DNA from: Candidatus Devosia phytovorans
Lineage (GTDB): Bacteria > Pseudomonadota > Alphaproteobacteria > Rhizobiales > Devosiaceae
Assembly (NCBI GenBank): GCA_029202405.1
Contig: CP119312.1
Span: 4,035,001-4,099,000, forward strand
Length of the DNA stretch: 64,000 bases
Direction of reading: 5' to 3'
Every line of letters starts with the position of its first letter. Position 1 is the stretch's first letter. Shown here in pieces: positions 25,369-34,197 of the stretch. A program made the translations under genes and the position numbers. The notes under the pieces are model-generated. The model had not been told where the DNA came from, did no database searches, and saw nothing but the letters and a program-made list of their open reading frames with translations.

Positions 25369-25868
25369 TTGGTCTTGGTCTTTCCGCTAGCGGGCGCATC
25401 GGTCTGAGCCGCATCTGCATCCGCTTGTAGCCTATCCATCAGCGCGCGCCACTCGGTATAGGCGGCTTCCTGGTCGGGTAGGGGATCGCGCGAACCGCCC
25501 TGGAAGACCAGTTCCTCAAGCACGCTTTCAACGCCCGGACCTTCCACCTCGCAGGTATTGGCTTCGTCCAGGGCGGCGAAGGCCTGGTCGTAGAAGATGG
25601 AATCATAGTCGTCGGTGGAAAGCTTGAGCTGACCATAGGCCAAAAGGTCGGCGGAATCGGTCAGCAGCGACCATTCGGCCTCGGTTACCTCAAAGCCGGT
25701 GCAATTGGAGGAGACCACATTGGCCAGAACGACCTGATAGAGAAACTCCTCGGCGCGGTGCTCGGTGTAGGAGGAGAGGTCGGGCAATTGCACATAGACC
25801 TTGCCATCGGCGATGGCCGGGGTGGCGATCAGCAGGGCGGCAGTGGCGGCGGCGAGCAAGGGCTTCAT
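25365..25868 (-). CDS. Secreted hypothetical protein
   Basis: About 167 residues from ATG 25868 (MKPLLAAATAALLIATPAIADG), a clean Sec signal peptide; the frame runs 23 codons further upstream without support. The mature part is acidic, mostly helical, with two cysteines (SSNCTGFEV and ANTCEVEG) that could form a disulphide, and a Lys/Thr-rich end (SGKTKTK). I do not recognise a family. Likely periplasmic and co-expressed with the overlapping DUF1304 gene. Confidence 0.75.
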   Translation of the reverse strand: MKPLLAAATAALLIATPAIADGKVYVQLPDLSSYTEHRAEEFLYQVVLANVVSSNCTGFEVTEAEWSLLTDSADLLAYGQLKLSTDDYDSIFYDQAFAALDEANTCEVEGPGVESVLEELVFQGGSRDPLPDQEAAYTEWRALMDRLQADADAAQTDAPASGKTKTK

Positions 25869-26039
25869 GGGCAAGTTTCCTGGTGGGCAATGTTTTAAAT
25901 CTGCCAAGCGGTTTAGCCCGAATTGCGGCTGAGACAAAATGTCATCCCGCAGGGGCCGACGGACTATTCATCGTAAAATGACGTTGAATGAGCGCTGCTG
26001 CGGGTCCATAGGGGACCCTCAACAGACAGAGGTTATCCC

Positions 26040-27008
26040 ATGCGCAGTGTCAGCTATTCCCAATTCGGCAAGGCCAGTGACGTGCTCGAACTGGCGGAGC
26101 GCGAGATGCCGCAGCCGGAGCCAGGTCAGGTCCGGGTGCGCATGACACTGTCGCCGATCCACAATCATGACCTGATGACGATCAAAGGCGTCTATGGCGT
26201 CAGGCCGGAACTGCCGTCCGTGCCCGGTACGGAAGCGGTGGGCGTGGTGGATGCGCTGGGTGAGGGCGTGGACAACCTCAAGATCGGCCAGCGCGTGATG
26301 GGCGGGGCGGGTGCGACCTGGGCGGAATATTATCTGGCCAATGCGGCGACCAGCATTGCGGTGCCGGACTGTGTCGACGATGCGACGGCCTGCCAGCTGA
26401 TTTCCATGCCGCTGAGCGCCAAGATGATCCTGGCTGATCTCAAGGTCGGCAAAGGTGACTGGATCATCCAGAATGCGGCCAATGGGGCGGTGGGCAAGCT
26501 GCTCAATCACTTTGCCGCCGAGGCGGGTGTGCATGTCATCAATCTGGTGCGGCGTGATGGCGGCGTGGCTGAAATGGCGGCGTTGGGCATTGGCAATGTG
26601 GTGTCGACCGAAGCTGAGGACTGGCGCGACAAGGTCGCCGCCATTGCCAAGGACGCGCCGATCGTGCGTGGGCTGGATTCAATCGGTGGCGAAGGCCCGG
26701 AAGCGCTGCTCAGCGTCATGGCGCCGCGCAGCGAAGTGGTGTCCTTCGGCAATCTGTCGGGCCAGAAGATCACCCTGTCGTCCAACGCGATCCTGTTCAA
26801 GCAGGCCGTGGTGCGTGGTTTCTGGGGCGCGCAGAACAATTTCCCGCGCGAGGCCATCGGCCGGATGATCGGCGAACTGGTGCAGTCGGCCGCCAAGGGC
26901 ACGCTCAAGCTCGAGGTGGATGGCGTCTTTGGGCTCGATCAGGCGCGCGATGCGGCCAGGGCCAGCGACGAACCTGGCCGCAAGGGCAAGGTGGCGATCA
27001 AGGGATGA
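26040..27008 (+). CDS. Medium-chain dehydrogenase/reductase, enoyl reductase or quinone oxidoreductase type
   Basis: 322 residues; GAGG at 26030-26033 before ATG. N-terminal GroES-like domain (1-120) lacks the zinc-binding Cys/His cluster of alcohol dehydrogenases (the position reads SPIHNHDLMTIKG). The Rossmann domain has IQNAANGAVGKLLNHFAAEAGVHVINLVRR, close to mitochondrial-type 2-enoyl-CoA reductase (MECR/ETR). Probably NADPH-dependent reduction of an enoyl thioester or quinone in the cytoplasm. It converges on the siderophore-interacting protein gene. Confidence 0.85.
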   Translation: MRSVSYSQFGKASDVLELAEREMPQPEPGQVRVRMTLSPIHNHDLMTIKGVYGVRPELPSVPGTEAVGVVDALGEGVDNLKIGQRVMGGAGATWAEYYLANAATSIAVPDCVDDATACQLISMPLSAKMILADLKVGKGDWIIQNAANGAVGKLLNHFAAEAGVHVINLVRRDGGVAEMAALGIGNVVSTEAEDWRDKVAAIAKDAPIVRGLDSIGGEGPEALLSVMAPRSEVVSFGNLSGQKITLSSNAILFKQAVVRGFWGAQNNFPREAIGRMIGELVQSAAKGTLKLEVDGVFGLDQARDAARASDEPGRKGKVAIKG

Positions 27009-27026
27009 TCGCCACGCCAATCGGCG

Positions 27027-27833
27027 TCAGTGCGGCTCGTGGGCGTCGGCGGTGCCGAGCAGCCAGTAGCCGGCGGCCTTGACATATTCGGGGTTGAAGC
27101 CGCGCTCGTCGGTCAAATGGGCGCGGACGGCTTTGCTCATGGCGCTTTCACCGGCGACGTAGGCATAGGCGACGCCGTCGCGCAGGGTGGCCGCCTTGAT
27201 GGCGTCGAGGATGAGGCTGGTCGTGCCTGCCGGTTCTCCATTCCGGTGAAGATAAACGAGCGTCAGGTCGGCTACGGTCTCGAAGGTCTGTTCTTCGGTG
27301 GTATTGTCGACCTCGATGAAGGCAACGATCTTGCTGCCGGCAGGCAGTTCCTCAATGCGCCGGCCAAGGGCCGGCAGGGCAGTTTCGTCGCCGGCCAACA
27401 GATACCAGTCATAGGCAGCCGGCACGACCAGCGAGCCGCGCGGGCCGCCGATAACGAGCTTGTCGCCGAGCTTGACCTTGGCCGCCCAGCCCGAGGCAGG
27501 GCCGTCACCATGCAGGACGAAATCGATGTCGATCCAGCCTTCGGCGACATTCCAGTCGCGCGGGGTATAGTCGCGCATCTCCGGCTTCTCGCCCTCGGCA
27601 AATTCGGCGCCGCGGTCGCCGATTGGCGCCAACCTGGGCTCGACCCCTCCTGGGAAAAAGAACGCCTTGATGTGATCGGCATGGCCGACCGAGGCAAAGC
27701 CTTCCATGTCGCCGGTCAGGCGGATACGGCGCATCAAGGGCGTGATGTCCGTGATTGCGATCACGTCCAGCAGCCGCATTCTGGTGTCGTGCCGGACGCG
27801 TTGCGGGGCGCGGGGATCGATGGTCTCGGACAT
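27027..27833 (-). CDS. Siderophore-interacting protein (FAD-binding ferric-siderophore reductase family)
   Basis: 268 residues. N-terminal FAD-binding domain (20-135, with ITPLMRRIRLTGDMEGF and the flavin motif RDYTPRDWN) and C-terminal SIP domain (140-260, GPRGSLVVPAAYDWYLLAGDETALPAL, then YAYVAGESAMSKAVRAHL). Relatives ViuB/YqjH reduce Fe(III)-siderophores with NAD(P)H to release iron in the cytoplasm. A perfect RirA-type box lies 8 bp before the start, so iron-repressed expression is expected. No siderophore transporter is adjacent. Confidence 0.92.
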   Translation of the reverse strand: MSETIDPRAPQRVRHDTRMRLLDVIAITDITPLMRRIRLTGDMEGFASVGHADHIKAFFFPGGVEPRLAPIGDRGAEFAEGEKPEMRDYTPRDWNVAEGWIDIDFVLHGDGPASGWAAKVKLGDKLVIGGPRGSLVVPAAYDWYLLAGDETALPALGRRIEELPAGSKIVAFIEVDNTTEEQTFETVADLTLVYLHRNGEPAGTTSLILDAIKAATLRDGVAYAYVAGESAMSKAVRAHLTDERGFNPEYVKAAGYWLLGTADAHEPH

Positions 27834-27840
27834 TTTAGTT

Positions 27841-27863
27841 TTCCTGATTATTTAAGTCAGGAA
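27841..27863 (-). promoter_or_regulatory. RirA-type iron-responsive operator before the siderophore-interacting protein
   Basis: Perfect 7-bp arms TTCCTGA (27841-27847) and TCAGGAA (27857-27863) around an AT-rich 9-bp centre, containing exactly TGA-N9-TCA. It abuts the SIP start codon, where RirA binding under iron sufficiency would block transcription or early elongation. Same core as the box at 16425-16439. Confidence 0.75.
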
Positions 27864-27885
27864 TTAACCCGACCTTGCATCGCAA

Positions 27886-28791
27886 TCAAGGCTCGTCGGC
27901 CGGTGTGTGGCTCACAGCCAGTTGAAGGCGCTGCAGGAGTGGCAGGAGGCCGTCGATCTCGTCGAGATCGATGCTGGCAAATTCGAATGGCGGGTCGGCT
28001 CGCAGCTCGAAGGCATAGTCGCCGGTCGCGCGGGGGAATGTGGTGATGAAGCTGGCCAACGCAGCCTTTGAGTCATCGGACATGGTCTCTGCCGGTAGCC
28101 CTTCGATGAAGGCCACGGCGGATTGCTGATAGTCGGCAATGATGGGGCGGGGGTCTTCGTCATAGGGCAGGTTGCCGATGAGGGCCGGTGCCAGAAGGGC
28201 CGAGACAAAGAGGGCGTTGCTGAACTCGACGGTTAACTGGTCGAAGGCACCTGGGATATCGTCGAAACTGTCGAGGCTCTTGGGATCGAAATTCATGCTG
28301 GACAGACGGCCGGCCAGGCGGATGGCGCCATCACCGGGCGCAGTGACGGAAAAGTCTGAGACCTCCACCGTGTGCGATTGTTGGTCCCAACGATAGTGAA
28401 AATGCATGTCCATCGGCTCGGACTGGATTTCGATCAGGTAGTTGCTGTTGGGGCTGCCGGTGTCGGGGGCATTGGCAAAGCCGGTGATGGCGAGATCGAG
28501 CTCGGCCGGCGGTCGCTCGGCGACAAAGTCTTCCAGAAGGGTGGGTGCGCGCAGTTCCAGTCCGGCAATGCGATAGCGGGTGTAGGTATCCGTCCCGATA
28601 TAGAAATTGGTAAGACGGCAGCCATCGGCAGTGTCTTCCACGGTTGTCTCCGGCGTGCGCTCGATAGCGTCGAGCGCGATGACAAGCTCATCGCAGGTCT
28701 GGGGTGGCGGGGGAGCCTTCTTGTCGGTCTGGGCATGTGCGGGCAGGGGCGCGAGCAGGATGAGGCCAGTCAGGAAATGAGCGCGACGCAT
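27886..28791 (-). CDS. Secreted hypothetical protein, about 300 residues
   Basis: 301 residues; signal peptide MRRAHFLTGLILLAPLPAHAQ. The mature protein is acidic, with a Pro-rich linker (KKAPPPPQ), two cysteines (QTCDEL, DGCRL) and beta-rich sequence such as HFHYRWDQQSHTVEVSDFSVTAPG and VEFSNALFVSALLAPALIG. Composition suggests a periplasmic or outer-membrane-associated beta protein; I recognise no family. It lies upstream of the SIP gene on the same strand, 52 bp apart, but the iron box between them argues for separate control. Confidence 0.75.
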   Translation of the reverse strand: MRRAHFLTGLILLAPLPAHAQTDKKAPPPPQTCDELVIALDAIERTPETTVEDTADGCRLTNFYIGTDTYTRYRIAGLELRAPTLLEDFVAERPPAELDLAITGFANAPDTGSPNSNYLIEIQSEPMDMHFHYRWDQQSHTVEVSDFSVTAPGDGAIRLAGRLSSMNFDPKSLDSFDDIPGAFDQLTVEFSNALFVSALLAPALIGNLPYDEDPRPIIADYQQSAVAFIEGLPAETMSDDSKAALASFITTFPRATGDYAFELRADPPFEFASIDLDEIDGLLPLLQRLQLAVSHTPADEP

Positions 28792-28929
28792 TGGGGCTCC
28801 ACAATAAAAACATCAGGAAATTCAAAGCCAGACCTATGCAACGGCAGAATGTGGCAGGAAGGAGACCTTCGGGATATTGGCTTCTCAGCTGTCGTGGCGC
28901 GGCTTATAGATCGCGGCTCCACTGGTCGG

Positions 28930-29457
28930 ATGTCCATGCAAAATCTTCTTGCCCGTTTCCTGATGCGCCACGAGCCTCGCAAGGACTGGCGGGTCCATGC
29001 CAAGTCGGCATCGGCGACGGCAGGCAGCGTGACGCTGATCGGCGCGCTGGCTGCGGCCACGGGCCTGCCGTTGCTGCTGGCGCCGCTGGGGCCGACGGCG
29101 ATGCTGATCTTCGGACAGCCCGAAAGTGCGGGGGCGCAGCCGATCAATATCTTTGCCGGCTACCTGATCGGCACGATGATTGCCGTGGGAGCACTGCTGT
29201 TCGGGCCCGAGCCCTGGTGGGTGGCTACGCTGTGCGTGGGCCTCACCATGCTGGTGATGCTGGTGCTTAGGGTGACGCATCCGCCGGCCGCCGCCGTGCC
29301 GCTCCTGGTCTATCCGGGGCCGGTCGATCCGCTGACGCTGTTTGCGGTTCTCCTGATCGCCTGCGTCATGTTGGTGGTGCTCGCCTTTGGGCTGCACCGG
29401 CTGCCGCCGCGGCAGCGCTATCCGCTGCCGATCCGGCAGGAAATCGATCAGGAATAG
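28930..29457 (+). CDS. HPP-family integral membrane protein
   Basis: 175 residues from ATG 28930 (an in-frame ATG at 28936 is also possible; neither has a strong ribosome site). Four helices, with the signature THPPAAAVPLLVYPGP near residue 117 and LGPTAMLIFGQPES near 50. Some HPP proteins in cyanobacteria and chloroplasts transport nitrite; the function in alphaproteobacteria is untested. The 3' end overlaps the convergent dehydrogenase gene by about 10 bp. Confidence 0.85.
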   Translation: MSMQNLLARFLMRHEPRKDWRVHAKSASATAGSVTLIGALAAATGLPLLLAPLGPTAMLIFGQPESAGAQPINIFAGYLIGTMIAVGALLFGPEPWWVATLCVGLTMLVMLVLRVTHPPAAAVPLLVYPGPVDPLTLFAVLLIACVMLVVLAFGLHRLPPRQRYPLPIRQEIDQE

Positions 29458-30761
29458 AGCATGCGATCCTGCTCGGCGCGCAGGGCGAAGAGACGCGTGC
29501 TGGTATCGGGCTGGCTGTTGGCCGTGGTCAAGAGGTCACCCTTCTTGATCGGTGCCGTGACCTTGCCGCCTTCGAGCAGGCCGACAGGCAGGGCGCCGGC
29601 GGCGCGGGCATCCGTCACGGTCATGGCGTAGCTGCGATAGCAGGTCTCCCCGATTGCATCGAGCGCTTCGCCGGGCAGCAGGTCACGCTTGGCGACGGCA
29701 CAGACCTCGGCAACGGGGCGCGGCAGCGGGACCATGTCGGGCCGGCCATAGAGCATGATCCGCGCCGCGGTCAGCGGGACCTCGAGGCTCGTCAGGTGAT
29801 AGGGGCGGAAAAAACTGTAGTAGGGGCCGTGGCCGATATGGAGATCGTCCATGCGCTCGATGATGCGCGGGTGCTCAGCCTTGACGATAACGAAAACGCC
29901 GGGGGCAACGCCCTTGCCGATCGTATAGTCGACGACGCCCATGGAATTGAGGATGCCGCCGTCTTGCCTGGGGATCAGCACTTTGGCCATGTCGTCGCGA
30001 TCAGCCTTGGGCCCATGCATGCCGGGAATGTCGGGCGTGAGGCCCGTTGCATTGGCGATGGCGCACATTTCCACGGCGGTCTTGGAGCCGTCGACGAATT
30101 CCACCAGCATGCGCGGGTTCATGTTCCGGCGGGTGGCCTCCTCGCGATAGTCATCCGGGACGGCATCGTGTTTGAGCGGATTGTTCTTGCCCTTGCCTGC
30201 CGCGACGATGGGCAGGCCCAGTGCAGTGACGAATTCGATCAGCTCCATGCAGGAGCTTGGCTCGTCGCCAGCGCCGACCGAGTAGATGACGCCGAGCCGG
30301 TCGGCCTGGGCCTTCAGATAGGGCCCGATGGTAACGTCGGCCTCGACATTCATCATCACCACATGCTTGCCGTGTTCCATGGCGGTGAGGTCGTAGTCAG
30401 CAGCCACGCCCGGCTTTCCCGTGGCATCGATGACGACATCGATGTTGGGCGTGGTGACGAGCGTTTCCGCCGAGGTGATGGCGATCTTGCCGGCCTCGAT
30501 GGCGGCAGTCGCCCTTGCGGGACTGTCGGCCTCGCGGCCCTTGCTGTCGTCGCCATAGGCGATTTTGATGGCGTCCAGCGCGGTATGGGGGCGGCGCGTG
30601 GCGACGGCTGCCATTTCCACGCCCTTCATCAGGCTCATCTGGGTGACCAGGTCCGTGCCCATTTCTCCCGAGCCGATTACGCCGACGCGGATCGGCTTGC
30701 CGCTGTCTGCGCGGGCAGCCAGGTCGCGGGCGATGCCGGTAAGGGCGATGGAAGTGGTCAT
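29448..30761 (-). CDS. COG4091-type NAD(P)-dependent dehydrogenase with C-terminal SAF domain (homoserine dehydrogenase-like)
   Basis: 437 residues. Rossmann motif VGVIGSGEMGTDLVTQM at 25-41, homoserine dehydrogenase-like middle (VIDATGKPGVAADYDLTAMEHGKHVVMMNVEADVTIG), and a SAF domain near 350-420 (AKRDLLPGEALDAIG, LPVGLLEGGKVTAPIKKGDLLT). Such proteins accompany carbohydrate catabolism genes and oxidise polyol or sugar-acid derivatives rather than homoserine. No pathway partner is present. Cytoplasmic. Confidence 0.85.
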   Translation of the reverse strand: MTTSIALTGIARDLAARADSGKPIRVGVIGSGEMGTDLVTQMSLMKGVEMAAVATRRPHTALDAIKIAYGDDSKGREADSPARATAAIEAGKIAITSAETLVTTPNIDVVIDATGKPGVAADYDLTAMEHGKHVVMMNVEADVTIGPYLKAQADRLGVIYSVGAGDEPSSCMELIEFVTALGLPIVAAGKGKNNPLKHDAVPDDYREEATRRNMNPRMLVEFVDGSKTAVEMCAIANATGLTPDIPGMHGPKADRDDMAKVLIPRQDGGILNSMGVVDYTIGKGVAPGVFVIVKAEHPRIIERMDDLHIGHGPYYSFFRPYHLTSLEVPLTAARIMLYGRPDMVPLPRPVAEVCAVAKRDLLPGEALDAIGETCYRSYAMTVTDARAAGALPVGLLEGGKVTAPIKKGDLLTTANSQPDTSTRLFALRAEQDRMLYS

Positions 30762-30976
30762 GAGATAAGTCCGGAATTATTGCGCGCTTGGGTTACCCCT
30801 GTCGCGGGGGTCGCCGCAAGGGGGCAGAGCGATCCGGGCAGACTTGTTTGCCGCCAACTGCGACAATGTTTCAGCGATCTCGCGCATAGAAGTATTCAGC
30901 AGGTTCAATAGGCTTAGCACTTCTTAAACCGTTCCCGTGGACACTGGCGCTCGGAGAAAACTCCCGGGGGCATGCA

Positions 30977-31273
30977 GTGCAAATGGTCAGCTCGACCAAA
31001 ACAACCGTCGCTTTGCCGGCGATCATCGACCTGGACTCGCTGGATTCCATCCGCGACGGACTGATCGACGCAATCGAGGAAGGCCCGATCAGCGTGACCG
31101 CAGATGCGATCGAGCGCGTGTCGACCAATGCGTTGTTCATGCTGATCAGCGCAGCGGAAACTGCCCGGAAGAACAATTTCGATTTTGCCATTGAGCAGCC
31201 GAGCGCGGCCCTGACGTCCGCGATCGCCAGGCTGGGTCTGGACGCCCAGTTTGCGGGAATGATGAGAGGATGA
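30977..31273 (+). CDS. STAS-domain protein at head of the che cluster
   Basis: 98 residues from GTG 30977 (GGGGG six bases upstream); ATG 30983 is an alternative. Has the STAS pattern: central VTADAIERVSTNALFMLISAAETARKNNFDFAIEQPSAAL with the Ser-Thr-Asn at the usual phosphorylation loop. The equivalent small STAS gene is first in rhizobial che operons. Suspected to act in chemoreceptor or CheA signalling, but its role is unknown. Its stop overlaps the cheY1 start (ATGA). Confidence 0.8.
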   Translation: MQMVSSTKTTVALPAIIDLDSLDSIRDGLIDAIEEGPISVTADAIERVSTNALFMLISAAETARKNNFDFAIEQPSAALTSAIARLGLDAQFAGMMRG

Positions 31274-31638
31274 CGAGCTTGCGGGTACTGACGGTGGACG
31301 ATTCGAGGACGATCCTCGCGATGCTGCACCATACGCTGAGCAATGCGGGTTTCGAGGTGCTGCAGGCCGAGGACGGCAAGCAGGGCCTTGATGTGCTCAA
31401 GAGCCAGCAGGTCGATGTGGTGATCACCGACATCAATATGCCGGTGATGGATGGCATCGAATTCATCAAGCATGTGCGAGCCACGGGCCAGCACCAGAGC
31501 CTGCCGATTCTGATCTTGACCACGGAAACCAGCCAGGACAAGCGCGACCAGGGCAAGGCCGCTGGCGGTACGGGCTGGATCGTCAAGCCGTTCGATCCGG
31601 AAAAGCTGATCTCGGTCATCCACCGCGTCGTGCATTGA
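31270..31638 (+). CDS. cheY1: CheY-type response regulator (CheY1)
   Basis: 122 residues, single receiver domain. Acidic pair D10-D11, phosphoacceptor D54 (ITDINMPVMDG), Thr in LILTTETS, Lys in IVKPFDP. In rhizobia CheY1 works as a phosphate sink that drains phosphate from CheA while CheY2 acts on the motor; the first-position CheY here probably does the same. Cytoplasmic. Four-base overlap with the STAS gene. Confidence 0.92.
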   Translation: MTSLRVLTVDDSRTILAMLHHTLSNAGFEVLQAEDGKQGLDVLKSQQVDVVITDINMPVMDGIEFIKHVRATGQHQSLPILILTTETSQDKRDQGKAAGGTGWIVKPFDPEKLISVIHRVVH

Positions 31639-31681
31639 GTTCTATTGTTGGTAGTGACCCAGAAGGGTTTTGCGTGTTTGC

Positions 31682-34123
31682 ATGAGCGATCTCGACGACT
31701 TCAAAGCCACCTATTTTGACGAATGTTCCGAACTGCTGACCGAAATGGAAGAGCAGTTCGCGGCCATCGAGGCTGGTGAGCGCGACGCAGACCGCCTCAA
31801 TGCCGTGTTCCGCGCCATCCATTCGGTCAAGGGCGGTGCCGGTGCCTTCGGCTTTTCGGCACTGGTAGGCTTTGCCCATGCCTATGAGACGCTGCTCGAC
31901 TATGTGCGCGACGGCCGGGTCGAGATGACCGATGACGTCGTGACGCTGTGTATCCGCGCCAATGACATTGTCGCTGACTACGTCAAGGCCGCCCAGACCG
32001 GCGAGGCCCTGCCGGCCGACTACGGCCAGGAAGAAAAAGAACGCTTCGACGCCCTGGCGCGCGGTGAACGCGCCGATGACGACGAAGGCGGCGAGCCGAT
32101 GGAAGAATTCGATCTCGAATTCGTCCCCGTCATGGTCAATATCGGCGGTGGCGAGGATGCGCCGGATGATGCCGGTTTCGATCTTGGCGACTTTGGCGGC
32201 GTTGCAGACGAGCTTGCTAACAGCAATGACGATCTGGCAGAAGACGCGTTCGATGCGCCGCCGCTCGAAGCCGTGCCGGGCCAGTGGGAAATCCATTTCA
32301 CTCCACATACGGCGCTCTATGCGCGGGCCAATGATCCGCTGCTGTTGTTCCGCGAGCTGGCGGTTCTGGGCGAAATGCAGGTTCGTCCGGTCCTGACCGC
32401 CATGCCTTCACTGGCAGAGTTTGAACCCTTCGCAGTCTATTGCTCTTGGGAGATCACGCTCATTTCGGAATCGCTGACCGAAGCGATGATCCGGGAAGTG
32501 TTCGAATTCGTCGAAGGCGACTGCGACATTGCGGTGGCCCAGGTTGGTGCCGCAGGCGCCCCTGAAGCAAGCGCTGGCGTTGCGTCGGCCACGGCCAAGC
32601 CGGCCATCGAAGCCGAGCCCGATACATCCGACCTCCTGGCTCTGGCCGATGACGAGGTCTCCGACCTGCTCGATTTCAATCTCGATACAGACGTGGTCGC
32701 GCCGCCGGTGGCGGCGGCCAAGGCCGAGGTGGCCGTTGCAACACCGCACGCGGACGCGATTATCAAACCGGCCGAAGACGATACATTCGAAGAGGCCCCG
32801 GGCCTCAGCTTTGCCGAGCTGGCCGCAAGCATCGTGCCGAGCCCGGTTGCCAAGCCAAAACCTGTCGTTGCCGCTGCGCCGCCGAAGCCGGCAGCACCTG
32901 CAGCCAGCAGCGATGGCGAGGATCACGGCAGCAAGGCCAGCGTCGGCGTTCAGTCGATCCGTGTCGATCTCGACAAGGTCGATCGCGTGGTCAATATGGT
33001 GGGCGAGCTGGTCATTACTCAGTCCATGCTGACCCAACAGATGGATGAGACGCTGCGCGCGCGCTATACCGAGCTGGTACGCGGCCTTGAGGTCCTGGCG
33101 CAGACGACGCGCGGCCTGCAGGATTCGGTGATGGCGATCCGCGCCCAGCCGGTCAAATCGGTGTTCTCCCGCATGCCGCGCCTGGTGCGCGAACTGGCAA
33201 CCAAGACCGGCAAGAAGATCAAGCTCGAGACGATCGGCGAAAATACCGAAATCGACAAGACGATCATCGAGCAGCTTTCCGATCCACTGACCCACATGAT
33301 CCGCAATTCGGCAGATCACGGTCTTGAAAGTGTCGAAAAGCGCCTGGCGATCGGCAAATCTGACACGGGCACGATCCGGCTTTCGGCGGAGCAGGCTGGT
33401 GGCAATATCCTGATCATCGTCGAGGACGATGGTGCGGGCATCAATCGCGAACGTGTGCTGCAGGTCGCGCGCGACAAGGGCATTGTGGCGCCGGACGTCA
33501 ATCCGACGGACGAACAGATCGACCAGCTGATCTTTGCGCCAGGCTTTTCGACGGCCTCGGAGGTCAGTGACCTGTCGGGCCGTGGTGTGGGTATGGATGT
33601 GGTCCTGTCCAATATCAAGAAGATCGGCGGCTCGGTGCATGTCCGCTCGTCGACCGGCAAGGGTACGCGCATGACCCTGCGCCTGCCGCTGACGCTGGCG
33701 GTGCTCGATGTCATGCTGGTCAAGGTTGGGGTGTCGCCCTATGTGGTGCCGCTGAGCTCGATCGTTGAAACCATCCAGTGTTCGCGCGCCAGCTTCGAGC
33801 GGGTGCCGAGCGGCGGGCAGGTGCTGCAGGTGCGCGGCGAATATGTTCAGGTCATTGACCTCGCCAAGCGCTTTGACCTGCAGAATGAGACAGAGTCGGA
33901 CAACCGCTTCGTCGTGCTGTGCGAGGCCGAGGGTTCGGCCAAGGTTGCGCTGATCGTCGATGACATCATTGGCCAGCAACAGGTGGTGATCAAATCGCTC
34001 GAAGAAAATTTCGAGCGCGTCGATGGTATTGCCGGCGGTACGATCCTGGGCGACGGCAATGTTGCGCTGATCGTTGACGTGCAGGGCCTCAAGACCACTA
34101 TTGTCCACAAGAATGCGGCCTAG
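31682..34123 (+). CDS. cheA: Chemotaxis histidine kinase CheA
   Basis: 813 residues from ATG 31682 (MSDLDDFKATYF). Domains in order: P1 HPt 1-105 with H47 (AIHSVKGGAGAFGF); acidic linker; P2-like CheY-binding domain about 201-290 (WEIHFTPHTALYARANDPLLLF); Ala/Pro-rich linker to about 415; P3 dimerisation helices (VDLDKVDRVVNMVGELVITQS); P4 ATPase with N box NSADHGLE, DDGAGI, GRGVGMDVV; P5 CheW-like regulatory domain to the end. It autophosphorylates under receptor control and passes phosphate to CheY1, CheY2 and CheB. Cytoplasmic, in receptor arrays. Confidence 0.96.
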   Translation: MSDLDDFKATYFDECSELLTEMEEQFAAIEAGERDADRLNAVFRAIHSVKGGAGAFGFSALVGFAHAYETLLDYVRDGRVEMTDDVVTLCIRANDIVADYVKAAQTGEALPADYGQEEKERFDALARGERADDDEGGEPMEEFDLEFVPVMVNIGGGEDAPDDAGFDLGDFGGVADELANSNDDLAEDAFDAPPLEAVPGQWEIHFTPHTALYARANDPLLLFRELAVLGEMQVRPVLTAMPSLAEFEPFAVYCSWEITLISESLTEAMIREVFEFVEGDCDIAVAQVGAAGAPEASAGVASATAKPAIEAEPDTSDLLALADDEVSDLLDFNLDTDVVAPPVAAAKAEVAVATPHADAIIKPAEDDTFEEAPGLSFAELAASIVPSPVAKPKPVVAAAPPKPAAPAASSDGEDHGSKASVGVQSIRVDLDKVDRVVNMVGELVITQSMLTQQMDETLRARYTELVRGLEVLAQTTRGLQDSVMAIRAQPVKSVFSRMPRLVRELATKTGKKIKLETIGENTEIDKTIIEQLSDPLTHMIRNSADHGLESVEKRLAIGKSDTGTIRLSAEQAGGNILIIVEDDGAGINRERVLQVARDKGIVAPDVNPTDEQIDQLIFAPGFSTASEVSDLSGRGVGMDVVLSNIKKIGGSVHVRSSTGKGTRMTLRLPLTLAVLDVMLVKVGVSPYVVPLSSIVETIQCSRASFERVPSGGQVLQVRGEYVQVIDLAKRFDLQNETESDNRFVVLCEAEGSAKVALIVDDIIGQQQVVIKSLEENFERVDGIAGGTILGDGNVALIVDVQGLKTTIVHKNAA

Positions 34124-34197
34124 GCCGTGCGTAAGTTGGCTGCGAAAGCGGCGTAGTAAAAGCGTAGCCGGCCAGAAGGACGGCAGAAAGGCATAGA

